The notes under the pieces were generated by a model. The model ran no database searches. It saw only the letters and a program-made list of their open reading frames with translations, and was not told where the DNA came from. DNA of 15,423 nucleotides from an uncultured Desulfobacterales bacterium. GTDB lineage: Bacteria > Desulfobacterota > Desulfobacteria > Desulfobacterales > JAFDCJ01. This document shows positions 14,811 through 15,423 of the stretch, in pieces; position 1 is the stretch's first letter; every line of letters starts with the position of its first letter. The translations under genes were made by a program, and so were the position numbers. The stretch is taken from contig CALZJV010000322.1 in assembly GCA_945787595.1 (NCBI GenBank), positions 8,697-24,119 on the forward strand, written 5' to 3'.

Positions 14811-14828
14811 ATGTTGTATAAACAACAT
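14811..14828 (-). promoter_or_regulatory. Perfect hairpin just upstream of the ATPase start
   Basis: ATGTTGT (14811-14817) pairs with ACAACAT (14822-14828) across ATAA. It lies 11-28 bases upstream of ATG 14800, next to the RBS, where it could limit translation or bind a regulator. Its outer half is also part of the 14819/14962 inverted repeat. Confidence 0.55.
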
Positions 14829-14977
14829 GGCAAAGTATAGCTAATGGTCCGTGATTATAACCAATATCGTAGTGAAAGCAACATTTTCTGGATATCCCCC
14901 TGGGTGAATTCATCCGACTTCGCTCTTCGAGCTACAACGGGACAAAAAGGATTGGGTCGATTTTGCCATGTTGTTTA
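14819..14977. repeat. 16-bp perfect inverted repeat, 127 bases apart
   Basis: TAAACAACATGGCAAA (14819-14834) is the exact reverse complement of 14962-14977. The 127 bases between contain the promoter candidate and no gene. Terminal inverted repeats of this kind bound small non-autonomous elements, but no flanking target duplication is clear. Confidence 0.75.
14854..14881 (-). promoter_or_regulatory. Candidate promoter for ATPase and membrane protein genes
   Basis: On the minus strand TTGCTT (14876-14881) and a perfect TATAAT (14854-14859) are 16 bases apart, pointing to the ATPase start 54 bases away. It lies inside the inverted repeat. Confidence 0.5.
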
Positions 14978-14986
14978 CCCTTCGGG

Positions 14987-15082
14987 AAAGCCGGAGGACT
15001 TCAGATCCTGTGTTGTCAAGAATTCGAGGTAAACGACTACAACTTCACCCTTGACGCCTTGGCTCTGAAGCCCTCCGGCTTT
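14987..15082. repeat. Long imperfect stem-loop with 22-bp arms
   Basis: Arms at 14987-15008 and 15061-15082 match in 20 of 22 positions; the core is AAAGCCGGAGG followed by CTTCAGA. Inside, GTCAAG (15015-15020) pairs with CTTGAC (15050-15055), extending the stem. It starts 8 bases after the permease stop, so it may be a terminator or mRNA-stabilising hairpin, or a REP-like intergenic repeat. The GC-rich arms differ from the AT-rich surroundings. Confidence 0.75.
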
Positions 15083-15089
15083 TGCAACG

Positions 15090-15423
15090 TTAGGGTGAGC
15101 CTTCAAGAAAATCCTGCGGGTCGGAAACTGCTGCTCGTAATACCGGCCAGAGGGTTGCTGCCAGATAGGGCAGAAAAATGAGAACGGCCATTTCCAATAA
15201 TGTCAAAAAAGCACCGGAAGCGTTCAGAAAAAGCAGTGGTGGATTATCATTCCACCCGAAAAACAGATAGCCCGGCCAGGAAGTTCCGGGCCGGAAAACC
15301 AGGCCATATGAAACAACCATACCGGCTGTTACGGCAGGTATTCCGATGACCACTGCCTTTAAAAGCTGCATTTGGAATATATTCGTGGTGGTCCAGCCGA
15401 GTGCTTTGAACAAACCGACATTG
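15090..15423 (-). CDS. FtsX-like ABC permease, C-terminal part (N-terminus outside window)
   Basis: The last 111 residues of a MacB/LolC-type permease. It opens with NVGLFKALGWTTTNIFQMQLLKA, the characteristic 'lkalGwt..' coupling helix after the periplasmic domain. Three hydrophobic segments follow, ending PYLAATLWPVLRAAVSDPQD, equivalent to the P-A-x-x-A-x-x-x-P end of FtsX permeases. The frame continues beyond the window; the TTG at 15413 that could be taken as a start is internal. Between the first and second helix lies a short loop WPGYLFFGWNDNPPLLF, where many relatives have less. The stop TAA is at 15090-15092. Partner of the ATPase downstream. The substrate is unknown: lipoprotein, lipid or peptide are usual for the family. 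Confidence 0.85.
   Translation of the reverse strand, partial: NVGLFKALGWTTTNIFQMQLLKAVVIGIPAVTAGMVVSYGLVFRPGTSWPGYLFFGWNDNPPLLFLNASGAFLTLLEMAVLIFLPYLAATLWPVLRAAVSDPQDFLEGSP

Noticed and set aside
14987..15082. c-di-GMP (GEMM) riboswitch, because of a GCAAAGCC-like core
   Set aside because: The second domain and tetraloop receptor are missing, and it sits downstream of a stop codon rather than in a leader.
14844..15181. Two short plus-strand ORFs across the ABC intergenic region
   Set aside because: They run through the inverted repeats and into the permease gene antisense; no RBS, no recognisable protein.

Overview
The window reads as a chromosomal stretch of a Gram-negative, probably sulfate-reducing or related anaerobic bacterium (Desulfobacterota-like). 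This placement is inference from gene content: a Liv-type ABC transporter with a Tat-signal binding protein, many small lipoproteins with clear lipoboxes, a D-lactate/glycolate-type FAD dehydrogenase, and an adenine deaminase beside a COG2236-type phosphoribosyltransferase. There is no phage, CRISPR array, tRNA, rRNA or transposase gene.

Layout. (1) 1-1700, minus strand: the end of a branched-chain amino acid (Liv-type) transporter operon, with a substrate-binding protein followed by the LivH permease, which is cut by the window edge. The binding-protein gene looks damaged. It lacks a block of its N-lobe, and a late frameshift leaves its reading frame open straight into livH. (2) 1701-2267: a gene-free stretch with a good promoter for the liv genes and an unusual set of inverted repeats. 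(3) 2268-3653, plus strand: an FAD-linked oxidase, probably starting at TTG, closed by a 16-bp perfect-stem terminator that also faces the convergent gene at 3802-4542, a ClpP-fold lipoprotein. (4) 4897-5550, plus strand: a stand-alone B3/B4 (PheRS-beta editing-like) domain protein with an unusually complete Shine-Dalgarno. (5) 5757-8118, minus strand: three overlapping lipoprotein genes, the middle one an M48 metalloprotease with TPR-like repeats. (6) 8419-8586, plus strand: a 55-residue lipoprotein missing from ordinary ORF lists. A 330-base hairpin-rich gene-free stretch follows it. (7) 8917-12911, minus strand: a five-gene run of UbiA-family prenyltransferase, cytochrome b5/DUF2231 membrane protein, adenine deaminase, hypoxanthine phosphoribosyltransferase and an unknown soluble protein. 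(8) 13083-15423, minus strand: an FtsX-like permease (partial), a LolD/MacB-type ATPase and a Cys/His-rich membrane protein translationally coupled to it. The permease and ATPase genes are separated by about 290 bases of nested inverted repeats.

How the genes work together. Adenine deaminase plus hypoxanthine phosphoribosyltransferase make a two-step adenine-to-IMP salvage route. The M48 protease and its two lipoprotein partners look like an envelope quality-control or processing unit. The ABC module looks like an envelope exporter or extractor with a possible metal or redox partner. The least explained parts are the intergenic elements at 8587-8916 and 14801-15089 and the damaged binding-protein gene.
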